This document shows positions 35,875 through 45,259 of a stretch of DNA of 64,000 nucleotides, one piece after another. A program made the translations under genes and the position numbers. Source of the DNA: JANWXD01 sp037446115 (GTDB lineage Bacteria; Acidobacteriota; Terriglobia; Bryobacterales; Bryobacteraceae). Position 1 is the stretch's first letter; each line of letters opens with the position of its first letter. The notes under the pieces were generated by a model. The model had not been told where the DNA came from, did not search any database, and saw only the letters and a list, made by a program, of their open reading frames with translations. The stretch is from contig JBBIJF010000003.1 in NCBI GenBank assembly GCA_037446115.1, forward strand, positions 62,001 to 126,000, read 5' to 3'.

Positions 35875-36642
35875 GTGGGGCGCCGGCTCGGGCAGCATTT
35901 TCTCACCGCCAGGCCGCTGTTGGAGCGCATCGCCCTTGCGGCGTGCCCCGAGCCGGAACCGCTCGTGATCGAAATCGGCGCCGGCGGCGGTTCCCTCACC
36001 GAGTTCCTCCTGGCGCGCGCCGCCAAGGTCGTGGCGATCGAGAAGGACCCGGAACTGGCAGCGCGACTGTCCGAGAAGTTTTCCGGACAAGAGCAGCTCG
36101 AGATTGTCAACGCCGACGTGCTTTCCCTGGACCTCGGCCGTTGGGGACCGGCCGTGATCGCCGGAAATCTCCCGTACTACATCACGTCTCCCATCTTGGA
36201 AAAAGTTCTGGACTTGGGGTCACGCTTACGGCGCGCCGTGGTCCTCGTTCAAAAGGAAGTGGCGGAGCGTCTCACGGCCGGGCCGGGAGAGCGGGCCTAC
36301 GGGTTCCTCACAGTCCGCACGCAATTGTTTGCCCAGCCCGAAATTGTCTTTCTCGTAAGTCGGGGCGCCTTCCGCCCCCCGCCCAAAGTGGATTCCGCCC
36401 TCGTGCGCCTGACGCCTGTGATCCCGGAGGAGCGCTGGGGAATCCGTGATCCTGCCGGTTTTCTCCGGTTCGCCGCCTGGTGTTTCCGCCAGAAGCGCAA
36501 GACCATCCGGAACAACCTGGAGCGCTACTACGGTCGGGCCAGGCTGGAGGCTTTCTCCGAAACTCGCCGGCGCGCTGAGGAACTATCCATCGAGCAGTTG
36601 GCCTGCCTCTACCGGCAACTCGGCACGCCTGTGCTACGATGA
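35875..36642 (+). CDS. rsmA: 16S rRNA dimethyladenosine transferase
   Basis: A 255-residue KsgA/RsmA protein. The early GQHFL motif (residues 6-10), the SAM motif IEIGAGGGSLTEFL and the catalytic NLPYYITSPI are all present, and the C-terminal domain is complete. It dimethylates A1518 and A1519 of 16S rRNA. The GTG at 35875 was chosen because it begins the family sequence, and the longer frame from 35728 is inside the anti-sigma gene. Its last bases overlap the start of the metallo-beta-lactamase-fold gene. Confidence 0.95.
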   Translation: MGRRLGQHFLTARPLLERIALAACPEPEPLVIEIGAGGGSLTEFLLARAAKVVAIEKDPELAARLSEKFSGQEQLEIVNADVLSLDLGRWGPAVIAGNLPYYITSPILEKVLDLGSRLRRAVVLVQKEVAERLTAGPGERAYGFLTVRTQLFAQPEIVFLVSRGAFRPPPKVDSALVRLTPVIPEERWGIRDPAGFLRFAAWCFRQKRKTIRNNLERYYGRARLEAFSETRRRAEELSIEQLACLYRQLGTPVLR

Positions 36643-37658
36643 CGCCCATGATGCGGCTCAGCCTGGCGTTCTGTCTGGCAGTGTGGGCGTGGCCGGTTTC
36701 CGGCGCCGGCACGCTGGATGTTTACTTCATTGACGTGGAGGGCGGACAGGCGACCCTGATCGTCACGCCGGCGGGAGAGTCCATGCTGGTAGATACGGGA
36801 TGGGCGGGATTCGGCGGGCGGGATGCGGAGCGCATCGCGTCTGTTGCGAAAGCTGCGGGCGTGAGCGAGCTCGACTATCTGCTGATCACGCACTACCACC
36901 TGGACCACGTCGGCGGAGCGCCGGAACTCGTCGAACTGCTTCCCGCCAAGACGTTTGTGGACCACGGTCCGAGCGTGGAAACGGGCGGGCGCGCCGCCGA
37001 GCTGTTTGCCCGCTACGAGGCGATCCGGCGGCAGGGCAAGCATCTGTTGGTGCGCCCCGGCGACACCGTCCCGCTGAAAGGCGTCGAGGTGCGCATCCTG
37101 GCCAGCGCCGGCGAGGTGTTGCGGTCTCCGCTGGGAGGCGCCGGCGGCGACAATCCACTGTGCCGCGACGAAAAGCGCCGCGACGACGATCCGAGCGAAA
37201 ACGCGCGCTCCGTCGGCTTCCTGCTCACGTACGGTAAGTTCCGCTTTCTCAACCTCGGCGATCTCACCTGGAACAAGGAACTGGACCTGGTTTGCCCCGT
37301 CAATCGCATCGGCGTCGTGGACGTCTACCTTACTACGCACCACGGCATGAACCTGTCCGGACCGGCGGCGCTGGTGCACGCAATTCGACCGCGCGTGGCG
37401 ATCATGAACAACGGGGCACGCAAAGGCGGCACGCCGGAAGCTCTCCGCATCGTACGGAGCGCGCCCGGCCTCGAGGATTTGTGGCAGCTTCATTATTCGC
37501 TGGCGGCGGACAAGAATCTCAATGCGCCGGAGGCCTTCATCGCGAACCTGGAAGAGAACTGTCTCGGAGACTGGCTCAAGCTCTCGGCCTCCGCTGACGG
37601 TTCCTTTGTGGTGACCAACGGGCGCAACGGCTTTTCGAAGTCTTACCGGGCGAAGTAA
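36639..37658 (+). CDS. Secreted metallo-beta-lactamase-fold hydrolase (ComEC/Rec2-like MBL domain)
   Basis: A 339-residue protein with a signal peptide (LSLAFCLAVWAWPVSGAG). The zinc motif HYHLDH is at residues 85-90 and further ligands include the NLGDLTW aspartate and a TTHHG histidine pair. This resembles the standalone ComEC-type MBL domain found as secreted or lipid-anchored proteins in many bacteria. The substrate is unknown. It may start at 36639, overlapping the rsmA stop (ATGA), or at the ATG 9 or 12 bases later, since a TACGAT element covers the first ATG. Confidence 0.78.
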   Translation: MTPMMRLSLAFCLAVWAWPVSGAGTLDVYFIDVEGGQATLIVTPAGESMLVDTGWAGFGGRDAERIASVAKAAGVSELDYLLITHYHLDHVGGAPELVELLPAKTFVDHGPSVETGGRAAELFARYEAIRRQGKHLLVRPGDTVPLKGVEVRILASAGEVLRSPLGGAGGDNPLCRDEKRRDDDPSENARSVGFLLTYGKFRFLNLGDLTWNKELDLVCPVNRIGVVDVYLTTHHGMNLSGPAALVHAIRPRVAIMNNGARKGGTPEALRIVRSAPGLEDLWQLHYSLAADKNLNAPEAFIANLEENCLGDWLKLSASADGSFVVTNGRNGFSKSYRAK

Positions 37659-37712
37659 GGGAAGCCTCCCCTCATCTCGGCGCCTCGATTGGCCGCCGGC
37701 TCGCCTGCTGCT

Positions 37713-38462
37713 TCAGCGCGGGGCTTTGCCTTGCGCCGCGACGGCTTCGATAGCCGCGCGCACTTTTTCCGGGTCGCCCAAGTAGTAGTGAGCCGTGGGT
37801 TTGAGGTCTTTGTCCAGTTCGTAAACCAACGGCATGCCGGTCGGAATGTTCAGCCCCACGATGTCCTCGTCGGAGATGGTGTCCAGGTACTTGACCAGCG
37901 CCCGGAGGCTGTTGCCATGGGCGGCGACCAGGACACGCTGGCCGGATCGGATCGCGGGCGCGATGGAATCGTGCCAGCACGGTAGCACGCGCCGCACGGT
38001 GTCCCTGAGGGATTCCGCCAGCGGCAACTGCTCGGGCCGGAGGCAGCGGTAGCGCGGATCATTGCGCGGGTTTCTGGGGTCTTCCGGTTCCAGGGCCGGG
38101 GGCGGCACGTCGTAGCTGCGGCGCCAGATCCGCACCTGTTCTTCGCCGTACCGGGCGGCCATTTCCGCCTTGTTCAGACCTTGCAGCGCGCCGTAATGAC
38201 GTTCGTTGAGCCGCCAGTCGCGCACGACGGGAATCCACATCAGGTCCATTTCATCCAGAACAATCCAGAGGGTCCGGATCGCGCGCTTGAGGACGGAGGT
38301 GAACGCGATGTCGAAGACATAGCCCTGCTCTTTCAACACGCGGCCTGCCTGTCGCGCCTCCTCGATGCCGCGCTCGGACAGATCCACGTCCGTCCACCCG
38401 GTGAACAGGTTCTCCTTGTTCCACACGCTTTCGCCGTGACGGAGCAGCACGAGTTTATGCAT
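37713..38462 (-). CDS. gpmA: 2,3-bisphosphoglycerate-dependent phosphoglycerate mutase
   Basis: A 249-residue protein, the standard GpmA length. The phosphohistidine motif LLRHGESVWN is at residues 6-15 (H9), followed by FTGWTDVDLSERG and a later AHGNSLRAL histidine loop. It interconverts 3- and 2-phosphoglycerate. Its ATG overlaps the end of eno by 8 bases, so the two lower-glycolysis genes form an operon. The longer frame to 38513 is inside eno. Confidence 0.97.
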   Translation of the reverse strand: MHKLVLLRHGESVWNKENLFTGWTDVDLSERGIEEARQAGRVLKEQGYVFDIAFTSVLKRAIRTLWIVLDEMDLMWIPVVRDWRLNERHYGALQGLNKAEMAARYGEEQVRIWRRSYDVPPPALEPEDPRNPRNDPRYRCLRPEQLPLAESLRDTVRRVLPCWHDSIAPAIRSGQRVLVAAHGNSLRALVKYLDTISDEDIVGLNIPTGMPLVYELDKDLKPTAHYYLGDPEKVRAAIEAVAAQGKAPR

Positions 38463-39771
38463 GGGCCTGCCCTCCCGCCGCCGGCCGGCGGCCAAACGCA
38501 TCCAACCCGGCAAACCGGGCCGAACTGCCCAGCTCCTCTTCGATGCGCAACAGCTGGTTGTATTTGGCGAGGCGGTCCGTGCGGCTGGCCGAACCGGTCT
38601 TGATCTGTCCCGACCGGGTCGCCACGGCCAGGTCGGCGATGAAGGCGTCTTCCGTCTCGCCCGAGCGGTGCGAGATCACCGACGTGTAACCGGCGCGCGC
38701 AGCCAGCTGGACGGCCTCCAGCGTCTCGGTCACCGTCCCGATCTGGTTGAGTTTGATGAGAATCGAATTGGCGACGCCTTCAGCGATGCCCCGGCTTAAG
38801 CGCTCCGTGTTGGTGACAAACAGATCGTCGCCGACAAGCTGCACCTTGTCGCCGAGCGTCGCCGTCAGGTGCTTCCAGCCTTCCCAGTCGTCTTCCGCCA
38901 TGCCGTCTTCGATGGAGAGAATGGGATACTGCCGCACCCAGTCGCACCAGAATGCGGCCATCTGCTCGCTCGTCCTCGAACTGCCGTCGGACTTGCGGAA
39001 GACGTACCGGCCTGCGGCGGCGTCGTAGAACTCGCTGGCGGCCGGGTCGAGCGCGAGCCAGGCATCGGCCGCCGGGCGGTATCCCGCCTGCGTGATCGCC
39101 TCCAGGATTAACTCGATCGCCTCGTCATTGGACTTCAGGTTCGGTGCGAAACCGCCTTCGTCGCCGACTGCGGTGGAGTAGCCCTTTTTTTTCAGCACGG
39201 CCTTGAGGGTATGGAAGATCTCGGCCCCCATGCGCAGGGCGTCGCTAAAGCTCGGGGCTCCGGCGGGTACGATCATGAACTCTTGAACGTCCACGGAATT
39301 GTCGGCATGAACGCCGCCGTTGAGGATGTTCATCATCGGCACCGGCAGAAGCGAGGCCTGCACTCCGCCCAGGTAGCGGTACAGGGGCGACTTCTGCGAG
39401 GCCGCCGCCGCCCGCGCCGCCGCCATGGAGACGGCCAGGATGGCGTTGGCGCCCAGGCGGCTTTTGTTCGGGGTGCCGTCGAGCGAGGTCAGCCGGCGGT
39501 CCACGGCCTGCTGGCAGGACGCCTCCATGCCGCACAGTGCCGCGGCGATCTCTCCGTTGATGTTCGCCACGGCCCGGCGCACCCCTTTGCCGAGGTAGCG
39601 CGCCTTGTCGCCGTCCCGCAGCTCAAGGGCCTCGTGCTCGCCGGTGGAAGCGCCGGAAGGAACCGCCGCCCTGCCGAAGCTGCCGTCGGCCAGCCAGACG
39701 TCGGCCTCGACGGTGGGATTGCCGCGGGAATCCAGGATTTCCCGTGCCAGAATGCGCACAATTTGGCTCAT
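38455..39771 (-). CDS. eno: Enolase (phosphopyruvate hydratase)
   Basis: A 438-residue enolase of normal length. Signatures include GGVHADNSVDVQEFM, VGDEGGFAPN, SIEDGMAEDD, LIKLNQIGTVTET and SHRSGETEDAFIADL, covering the magnesium ligands and the catalytic lysine/histidine regions. It converts 2-phosphoglycerate to phosphoenolpyruvate. It is first in an operon with gpmA. I see no consensus promoter in the 69-base gap to glgC. Confidence 0.98.
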   Translation of the reverse strand: MSQIVRILAREILDSRGNPTVEADVWLADGSFGRAAVPSGASTGEHEALELRDGDKARYLGKGVRRAVANINGEIAAALCGMEASCQQAVDRRLTSLDGTPNKSRLGANAILAVSMAAARAAAASQKSPLYRYLGGVQASLLPVPMMNILNGGVHADNSVDVQEFMIVPAGAPSFSDALRMGAEIFHTLKAVLKKKGYSTAVGDEGGFAPNLKSNDEAIELILEAITQAGYRPAADAWLALDPAASEFYDAAAGRYVFRKSDGSSRTSEQMAAFWCDWVRQYPILSIEDGMAEDDWEGWKHLTATLGDKVQLVGDDLFVTNTERLSRGIAEGVANSILIKLNQIGTVTETLEAVQLAARAGYTSVISHRSGETEDAFIADLAVATRSGQIKTGSASRTDRLAKYNQLLRIEEELGSSARFAGLDAFGRRPAAGGQAHA

Positions 39772-39840
39772 GATGATTCCTTTCTGTTCGCGATAGAAAC
39801 CTGAGCGGCGCGCGATGCCGCAGGTGTTCTTTCAGACCAC

Positions 39841-41082
39841 CTAATCCGTTATCGTACCGTAGCGCGCGTCCTCTTTCGGAACCACGACGATGCCGCTGTC
39901 GGTGACGAAGTATCCGCGGGCGCGGTCCTGTTCCGGATCAAACCCGATCAGGCTCGATTCCGGGATCTTGACCCCGGCGTCAATGATGGCGCGGCGGATG
40001 CGGCTGTAGCGGCCGATCTCCACGTTGTGCATGAGAATGGAGCTTTCCACCTCGCAGTAACTGTTGACGCGCACGCCGGGCGAGAGCACGCTGCGGATCA
40101 CGCGGCCGCCGGAAATGATGCAGCCGCCCGAGACGATCGAGTCAATGGCCACTCCCATCCGCCGGCCTTCTTCGGCGAAGACGAACTTGGCCGGCGGCAA
40201 CTGCAGAGGTTTGGTGCGCAGCGGCCATTTGCGGTCGTACAGATTGAACTCGGGCGTCACCGACACCAGGTCCATGTTGGCTTCGTAATAGGCTTCGATC
40301 GTTCCTACGTCCCGCCAGTACCGCGCGGCGTGCGGGTGGTTCAGATCCCGGAAATCGTAGGCAATGACGCGGGCTCTCCCGATCCACCGGGGGATCACAT
40401 CGCGGCCGAAATCGTGGGAGGAGTGCGCACATTCGGCGTCTTCGTGAAGCGCCTCCAGCAGAACGCGCGTGTTGAACACGTAAATGCCCATCGAGGCGCT
40501 CACCATCTCGGGGTTGAACACGGATCTCTTGGGACAGCCGTGCTGGGGCTTCTCCTCGAAGCCGACAATCCGGTAGCTGGTGTCGATCTCGGCGATGCCG
40601 AACCGGCCGGCCTCCTCCGGGGCAACCTGCACCGTGGCCACGGTGATGTCGGCATCGTGGTGGCAGTGCCACTCGAGCATCTCGTGGTAGTTCATCTTGT
40701 AGATGTGATCCCCCGAGAGGATCAGGACGTAGTCGGGGTCTTCGGCCAGGATGCTCTCGACGTTCTGGAATACGGCGTCCGCCGTGCCGAGATACCAGTC
40801 CTCGTGCACCCGCTTCATGGGCGGAATGACTTCGATGTATTCGCCGAGCTCGGGCGAGAGAATGGTCCAGCCGTCGCGAATGTGGCGCGTCAGTTCCAGA
40901 GCTTTGTACTGTGTTAGGATGAAAACACGCCGGACGTTGGAGTTGATGCAGTTCGACAGCGTGAAATCAATGATCCGGTAGACCCCGCCAAAGGGAACGG
41001 CCGGCTTGGCGGTGTGTTTGGTCAGGGGATACAGCCGTTCGCCGGCTCCCCCGGCCAAGAGAATGGCAAGGACGTTTTCCAT
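39841..41082 (-). CDS. glgC: Glucose-1-phosphate adenylyltransferase
   Basis: A 413-residue protein. The nucleotide-binding N terminus AILLAGGAGERLYPLT, the KPAVPFGG loop, the GTADAVFQN region and the IVGFEEKP motif identify an ADP-glucose pyrophosphorylase, and the C-terminal left-handed beta-helix (SILMHNVEIGRYSRIRRAI) is complete. It makes ADP-glucose for glycogen synthesis. No other glg genes are nearby. It is divergent from rpsU with a 98-base gap. Confidence 0.97.
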   Translation of the reverse strand: MENVLAILLAGGAGERLYPLTKHTAKPAVPFGGVYRIIDFTLSNCINSNVRRVFILTQYKALELTRHIRDGWTILSPELGEYIEVIPPMKRVHEDWYLGTADAVFQNVESILAEDPDYVLILSGDHIYKMNYHEMLEWHCHHDADITVATVQVAPEEAGRFGIAEIDTSYRIVGFEEKPQHGCPKRSVFNPEMVSASMGIYVFNTRVLLEALHEDAECAHSSHDFGRDVIPRWIGRARVIAYDFRDLNHPHAARYWRDVGTIEAYYEANMDLVSVTPEFNLYDRKWPLRTKPLQLPPAKFVFAEEGRRMGVAIDSIVSGGCIISGGRVIRSVLSPGVRVNSYCEVESSILMHNVEIGRYSRIRRAIIDAGVKIPESSLIGFDPEQDRARGYFVTDSGIVVVPKEDARYGTITD

Positions 41083-41180
41083 CCGGCCGAAACGGTGTCC
41101 TCATTCGAGGTATAGCAGAGACGCGCCGTTCCGTGCACGACCGGGGCGCTCAAGTTTCCCACGAGAGGGGGTGAGAAGGA

Positions 41181-41378
41181 TTGGCGGAAGTAATCCTCCA
41201 GGAAGGTGAAACTCTGGAGAGCGCGTTGCGGCGTTTCAAGCGCAAGGTCCAGCAGGAGGACATCATCAAAGATATCAAGCGTCACTCCTATTACCTGAAG
41301 CCCGGCGAGAAGCGCCGGCTCAAGGAGGCGCTGGCGCGCAAGCGAAACCGCAAGAAGCGAGCCCGCGAGCTCGAATAG
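41181..41378 (+). CDS. rpsU: 30S ribosomal protein S21
   Basis: A 65-residue basic protein with the S21 pattern VILQEGETLESALRRFKRKV and a lysine/arginine-rich tail. The start is TTG at 41181, preceded by a purine-rich GAGAAGGA site. S21 binds the 30S platform near the anti-Shine-Dalgarno end. A perfect GC hairpin follows the stop. Confidence 0.95.
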   Translation: MAEVILQEGETLESALRRFKRKVQQEDIIKDIKRHSYYLKPGEKRRLKEALARKRNRKKRARELE

Positions 41379-41403
41379 AGACGCTCGAGTCGCTTTCCGG
41401 CTG

Positions 41404-41430
41404 GGCGGGCCGGTGTGCAACCGGCCCGCC
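41404..41430 (+). terminator. Hairpin terminator candidate between rpsU and the convergent dehydrogenase gene
   Basis: A perfect 11-bp stem (GGCGGGCCGGT / ACCGGCCCGCC) with a 5-base loop lies 25 bases past the rpsU stop. No T-tract follows, so it is not a textbook rho-independent terminator but could serve both strands. Confidence 0.5.
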
Positions 41431-41526
41431 GCCCTGCCTGCCGTTTGGCACCCAACGGAGACGCCGCAAAGCCGCTGCCGAAGCCCGCAAGGGTTCCGGC
41501 GGCTGCTCCTGCCCACTTAGCCCGCA

Positions 41527-42852
41527 TCAGAGCCGAACGATCTTATCGGACTTCAGACCCTTCAGCGCGTTGCGCGTGTCCACGATCAGGCGGGCCTTTT
41601 CCACCAGAGCAGGGTAGTTGAAGGCCGAGTGATCGGTGATGATGACGACGCAGTCGGCCTCGCCCGCCCGTTCCTCTGCCGGTTCGGAGCGAAGTTCGAT
41701 GCCGTCGGCATGGAGTTCGGGCACGTGCGGGTCCGAGTAGGTGACCCGTGCTCCGTGTCGCCTCAGAAGGTGGATGACGTCCAGAGCCGGCGACTCCCTC
41801 GTGTCATCCACGTCCCGCTTGTAGGCGACGCCCAGGATGTGGACGTGAGAGCCCCGCAGCGGCTTGGAGCGGTCGTTGAGGGCGTTCTGCACCTTGGTCA
41901 CCACGAAGTGAGGCATCTGGCTGTTGATGTAGCCGGCCAGTTCGATGAAGCGCGCCTCCAGGCCCGCCTGTTTGGTTTTCCAGGACAGGTAGAACGGATC
42001 CACGGGGATGCAGTGGCCGCCGAGGCCGGGTCCGGGGTAGAAGGGCATGAAGCCGAACGGCTTGGTGGCGGCGGCTTCGATCACCTCCCACACGTCAATG
42101 CCCATGTGGTCGCACATGATGGCCAACTCGTTCACCAGACCGATGTTGATCATGCGGAAGGTGTTCTCCAGCAGCTTGACCATCTCGGCCACCTGCGTCG
42201 AGCTGACCGGAACCACGGTTTGAATCGCCTGCGAATAAAACAGCGTGCCCATGGCCGTGCATGCCGGCGTGACGCCGCCCACGACCTTGGGAATGTTGGC
42301 CGTCTGGTAGGTCTTGTTTCCCGGATCCACCCGCTCCGGCGAAAAGCACAGGAAAAAGTCGCGCCCGGCCTGGAGTCCGGAGCGCTCGAGCATGGGCCGC
42401 ACCAGTTCTTCGGTCGTGCCCGGGTAGGTCGTGGACTCCAGGATCACAAGCATGCCCGGGTGCAGGTGGCCGGCGATCTTCTCACAAGCCGCCACGACGA
42501 AGCTCATGTCGGGGTCGCGCGTCTTGCGCAACGGCGTCGGAACGCAAATGTTGATGGTGTCGAGCTCCGCCACAGCTCCGTAGTCGGTGGTGGCGCGGAG
42601 CTTGCCTTCCGCAACCAGGGGAGCCAGGACCTCGCTCGCCACGTCGGCGACGTAGGACTCACCGGAGCAAAGGCGGGCGACTTTGGTCTCGCTGACGTCA
42701 ATGCCCGTGACACGGAATCCGGCGCGGGCGAACTCTACGGCCAGCGGAAGGCCCACGTAGCCCAGGCCCGCCACCCCCACTCTGGCGGTACGCGTACGGA
42801 TCCTCTCTTCTAGCTGAGCGGCCCACGCCGATACGGGTTCTGCTACTTTCAT
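41527..42852 (-). CDS. Nucleotide-sugar dehydrogenase, UDP-N-acetylhexosamine 6-dehydrogenase type
   Basis: A 441-residue member of the UDP-glucose/GDP-mannose dehydrogenase family. The NAD motif GLGYVGLPLAVEF is at residues 29-41, the catalytic cysteine C281 is in GGHCIPVDP, and the C-terminal domain ends with IVDTRNALKG. The PLSFxF-like sequence and TKPFGFMPFYPGPGLGGHC are close to WbpA/WecC-type enzymes that oxidise UDP-GlcNAc or UDP-ManNAc for surface polysaccharides. Its start overlaps the dapF stop (ATGA). Confidence 0.87.
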   Translation of the reverse strand: MKVAEPVSAWAAQLEERIRTRTARVGVAGLGYVGLPLAVEFARAGFRVTGIDVSETKVARLCSGESYVADVASEVLAPLVAEGKLRATTDYGAVAELDTINICVPTPLRKTRDPDMSFVVAACEKIAGHLHPGMLVILESTTYPGTTEELVRPMLERSGLQAGRDFFLCFSPERVDPGNKTYQTANIPKVVGGVTPACTAMGTLFYSQAIQTVVPVSSTQVAEMVKLLENTFRMINIGLVNELAIMCDHMGIDVWEVIEAAATKPFGFMPFYPGPGLGGHCIPVDPFYLSWKTKQAGLEARFIELAGYINSQMPHFVVTKVQNALNDRSKPLRGSHVHILGVAYKRDVDDTRESPALDVIHLLRRHGARVTYSDPHVPELHADGIELRSEPAEERAGEADCVVIITDHSAFNYPALVEKARLIVDTRNALKGLKSDKIVRL

Positions 42853-43685
42853 CGGGATTCCGATCCTTCTTTCTCTTCAAGTTCAAAATAGTACTCGCCG
42901 CCGGCGACGATCTGGGCCGGGCCGGCCAGATAGACCTGGTCATCGAAACGGAGCTCGAGCCGTCCTCCGGGGGTCAGGACGGTTACGCAGCTTTCGACCC
43001 GGCCGCGGAGGAAGGCGGCCCAGAACGCCCCCGTCGCCCCGGTTCCGGAACTCATGGTTTCTCCCACGCCGCGCTCCCAAAAGCGGACATCCAGCGTGTG
43101 GCGGTCCACGACGCGGACGAAGGAGACGTTGGTCCTGTGGGGGAAGCGCGGGTGGGATTCGAGCGAGGCGCCAAGATGCCTCCAGTCGAAATCCAGCGAC
43201 TCGACAAAGACTGCGCATTGGGGATTGCCGACGTCCACAATCGTGGCATCGACAGCAGTGTCGCCGAGCTCCAGTCGGATGGCGGCCTCCCCGGGGTTGC
43301 AGGCCGGCCGGCCCATGGCCATTTCGAAACGGAAACGCAGCTCGTTGCGCTCCAGCAGCCGCAGTTCGCGTACTCCGGCGCCTGTTCGGATCCGCACGGC
43401 CGGAGTCTCAAGGCCCGCGCTCAACAGGAAGGCCGCGGCGCAGCGCGTGCCGTTTCCCGAGATCTCGGCCGCAGATCCGTCGGCATTGAACAGACGAATC
43501 TCGCCGTCCCATCCGGCGCCCCGGGGCGGCGGGCTCACCAGGATCCATCCGTCGGCGCCGACGCCCGTGTGGCGGCCGCAGATGGCCCGCGCGGCGGCAG
43601 CCTGGTTTGTGGCGGGCGCTTCGTGCGCCCACGTCAGCAAGAAGTCGTTTCCGGCGCCGTGCGCCTTGGTGAACGGGATCCTCAT
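42849..43685 (-). CDS. dapF: Diaminopimelate epimerase-like protein with Ser-Ser in place of the catalytic cysteines
   Basis: A 278-residue DapF-fold protein, with the start FTKAHGAGNDFLL and NADGSAAEISGNGTRC region typical of the family. In E. coli DapF the catalytic residues are C73 (in CGNG) and C217 (in ACGTG); here both positions are serine, S76 in SGNGTRC and S213 in SSGTG, read directly from the codons TCG and TCC. It may still epimerise LL- to meso-diaminopimelate, or catalyse something else. It lies in an operon between a membrane GT gene and the nucleotide-sugar dehydrogenase gene. The longer frame to 44459 is a shadow of the GT. Confidence 0.78.
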   Translation of the reverse strand: MRIPFTKAHGAGNDFLLTWAHEAPATNQAAAARAICGRHTGVGADGWILVSPPPRGAGWDGEIRLFNADGSAAEISGNGTRCAAAFLLSAGLETPAVRIRTGAGVRELRLLERNELRFRFEMAMGRPACNPGEAAIRLELGDTAVDATIVDVGNPQCAVFVESLDFDWRHLGASLESHPRFPHRTNVSFVRVVDRHTLDVRFWERGVGETMSSGTGATGAFWAAFLRGRVESCVTVLTPGGRLELRFDDQVYLAGPAQIVAGGEYYFELEEKEGSESR

Positions 43686-45259
43686 GGAACCGCGCCGGCA
43701 GGGGGCCGGATCCCTCCCGCGCGCCGCTTGAAGATCTGGATCGCCGGCGCCCCTTTGACGGTGATGGTGCGGACGCATTCGTAGTAAGGTCCGCTGCGCT
43801 GGAGCCGCCAGAGCATGTCGGCGACTTTGTCGCCGGACATGGCGAGCGCCCATTCCTCCCACAGAAACAGGTCGGGGCGGGACAATGCCGCATCCCAGTG
43901 GGGCCGGTTCCCCTCGTGAAGGCTTTCGCGCAGCGGGATGCCGGCCCGGCGGAAGACCCCGCTCAGGTCGCCAAAGGAGTGAAGGATTCCCGTGCCGCTT
44001 CGGTAATGCGCGCGCAGGAATTCCGCGGCTTGCAGTGTCCAGGCACGGCGGGCTTCCGAGTTCACTTGGGACTCTTTCCAGGTGATGGCGCTGTCGGGCA
44101 GCGGGCGTAAGAGCCAGGATCCAATGCAGGCGACCGCCACCGCCCCCGCGGCCGGCGCTCGGATGCGAGCCGGGGCCGCGGCGACCAGGCACCCGGCTGC
44201 GAAAGCCGCCAGCGGCAACGCTGCCAGTCCATAGCGGGTATTGTAGTAACTGTGCGGCCACAGATGGGGCACAAAAATGGGCGTGCCTCCCGAGTGGATG
44301 CTCCACACGTAGAAGATCGGCGGAAGGGCCAGTAAGGCGGCGGGCCAAAAGACGCGCTTCCAAAGCGCCGCAACCAGGCCGGCGAGGCTGATCCAGAACA
44401 GCGGACGGCCGGTAGACAGCTCCACTGCGCTCCGAAAGTACAGCCACGCTTTGGCCCAATGGTGGTCGCCGGGATACGGCGCCATGCCGGCTTCGAGTGC
44501 ACGCTGGTAGATGGCCTTGGCCGAGTACGGGCCGCGGTAGAACTCCAGCCAGTCACCCCACCAGATCCAGTTGTGCGCGAGCCAGTAGGCCGGCCCGAGC
44601 GACCCGACGGCGGCAACCAGCGCGGCGCGCTTCCACCGGCCCTGTCCGGATACGACCGCCACATATAAGGCGACGAACGGCACCAGAAACCAGCCCTCGT
44701 AGCGCGTCAGGGTGGCGCACAACACCGCCAGCGAAGTTCCGGCCAGTGCGCCTCGGGACTGCGTGCGGCGATAGCCAGCCGTAAAGAAAAACACAGCCGC
44801 GAGGGCGGCAAGAAAAACGGGCTCCGTCATGGGCACCGACTGCAGATAGAGCAGATTGGGGTTCAGCGCCATCGAGGCCAGAGCGACGCCGGCGGCGGCA
44901 CGGCTGCCCAGCGTCGCGCGGGCCGCCAGGTAGAAGAGCACGCCGCCCACGACGTAGCCCAACGCCACCGGTACGACTCCGGCCAGTCCCGTGTGCCACA
45001 ACTGGTCATGGCGCGCCAGGGGAAGCATCAACAGGTGCGGCAGGGGGAGCCAGACCGTCCCGATCTGGTAGTAACCCGGAGTGCGCGAGTCGAGAATGCG
45101 CCGGGCGATGTTCAGATGGGCCTCGGCATCGCCGTAATACAGCGTCCAGCCCCGGCGGTACACCCAAGCTGCGGTCGCGGCGCTAAGGACGCCCAGCAGG
45201 ACGGCGACCAGGAGGAAGTCAAAACTGAGTAAGCGATTTGAATTCGTGGTAGCGGGCAT
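43682..45259 (-). CDS. GT-C membrane glycosyltransferase (ArnT/dolichyl-P-mannose-transferase-like)
   Basis: A 525-residue protein with about ten or more hydrophobic helices. The loop after the first helix holds YYGDAEAHLNIARRILD, with the acidic-residue pattern of GT-C enzymes. A soluble C-terminal tail of about 130 residues follows. It likely moves a sugar from a polyprenyl carrier to an envelope target. The ATG at 45259 follows a GGAG site. It overlaps the end of the PfkB gene by 41 bases and the start of dapF by 4 bases. Confidence 0.75.
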   Translation of the reverse strand: MPATTNSNRLLSFDFLLVAVLLGVLSAATAAWVYRRGWTLYYGDAEAHLNIARRILDSRTPGYYQIGTVWLPLPHLLMLPLARHDQLWHTGLAGVVPVALGYVVGGVLFYLAARATLGSRAAAGVALASMALNPNLLYLQSVPMTEPVFLAALAAVFFFTAGYRRTQSRGALAGTSLAVLCATLTRYEGWFLVPFVALYVAVVSGQGRWKRAALVAAVGSLGPAYWLAHNWIWWGDWLEFYRGPYSAKAIYQRALEAGMAPYPGDHHWAKAWLYFRSAVELSTGRPLFWISLAGLVAALWKRVFWPAALLALPPIFYVWSIHSGGTPIFVPHLWPHSYYNTRYGLAALPLAAFAAGCLVAAAPARIRAPAAGAVAVACIGSWLLRPLPDSAITWKESQVNSEARRAWTLQAAEFLRAHYRSGTGILHSFGDLSGVFRRAGIPLRESLHEGNRPHWDAALSRPDLFLWEEWALAMSGDKVADMLWRLQRSGPYYECVRTITVKGAPAIQIFKRRAGGIRPPAGAVP

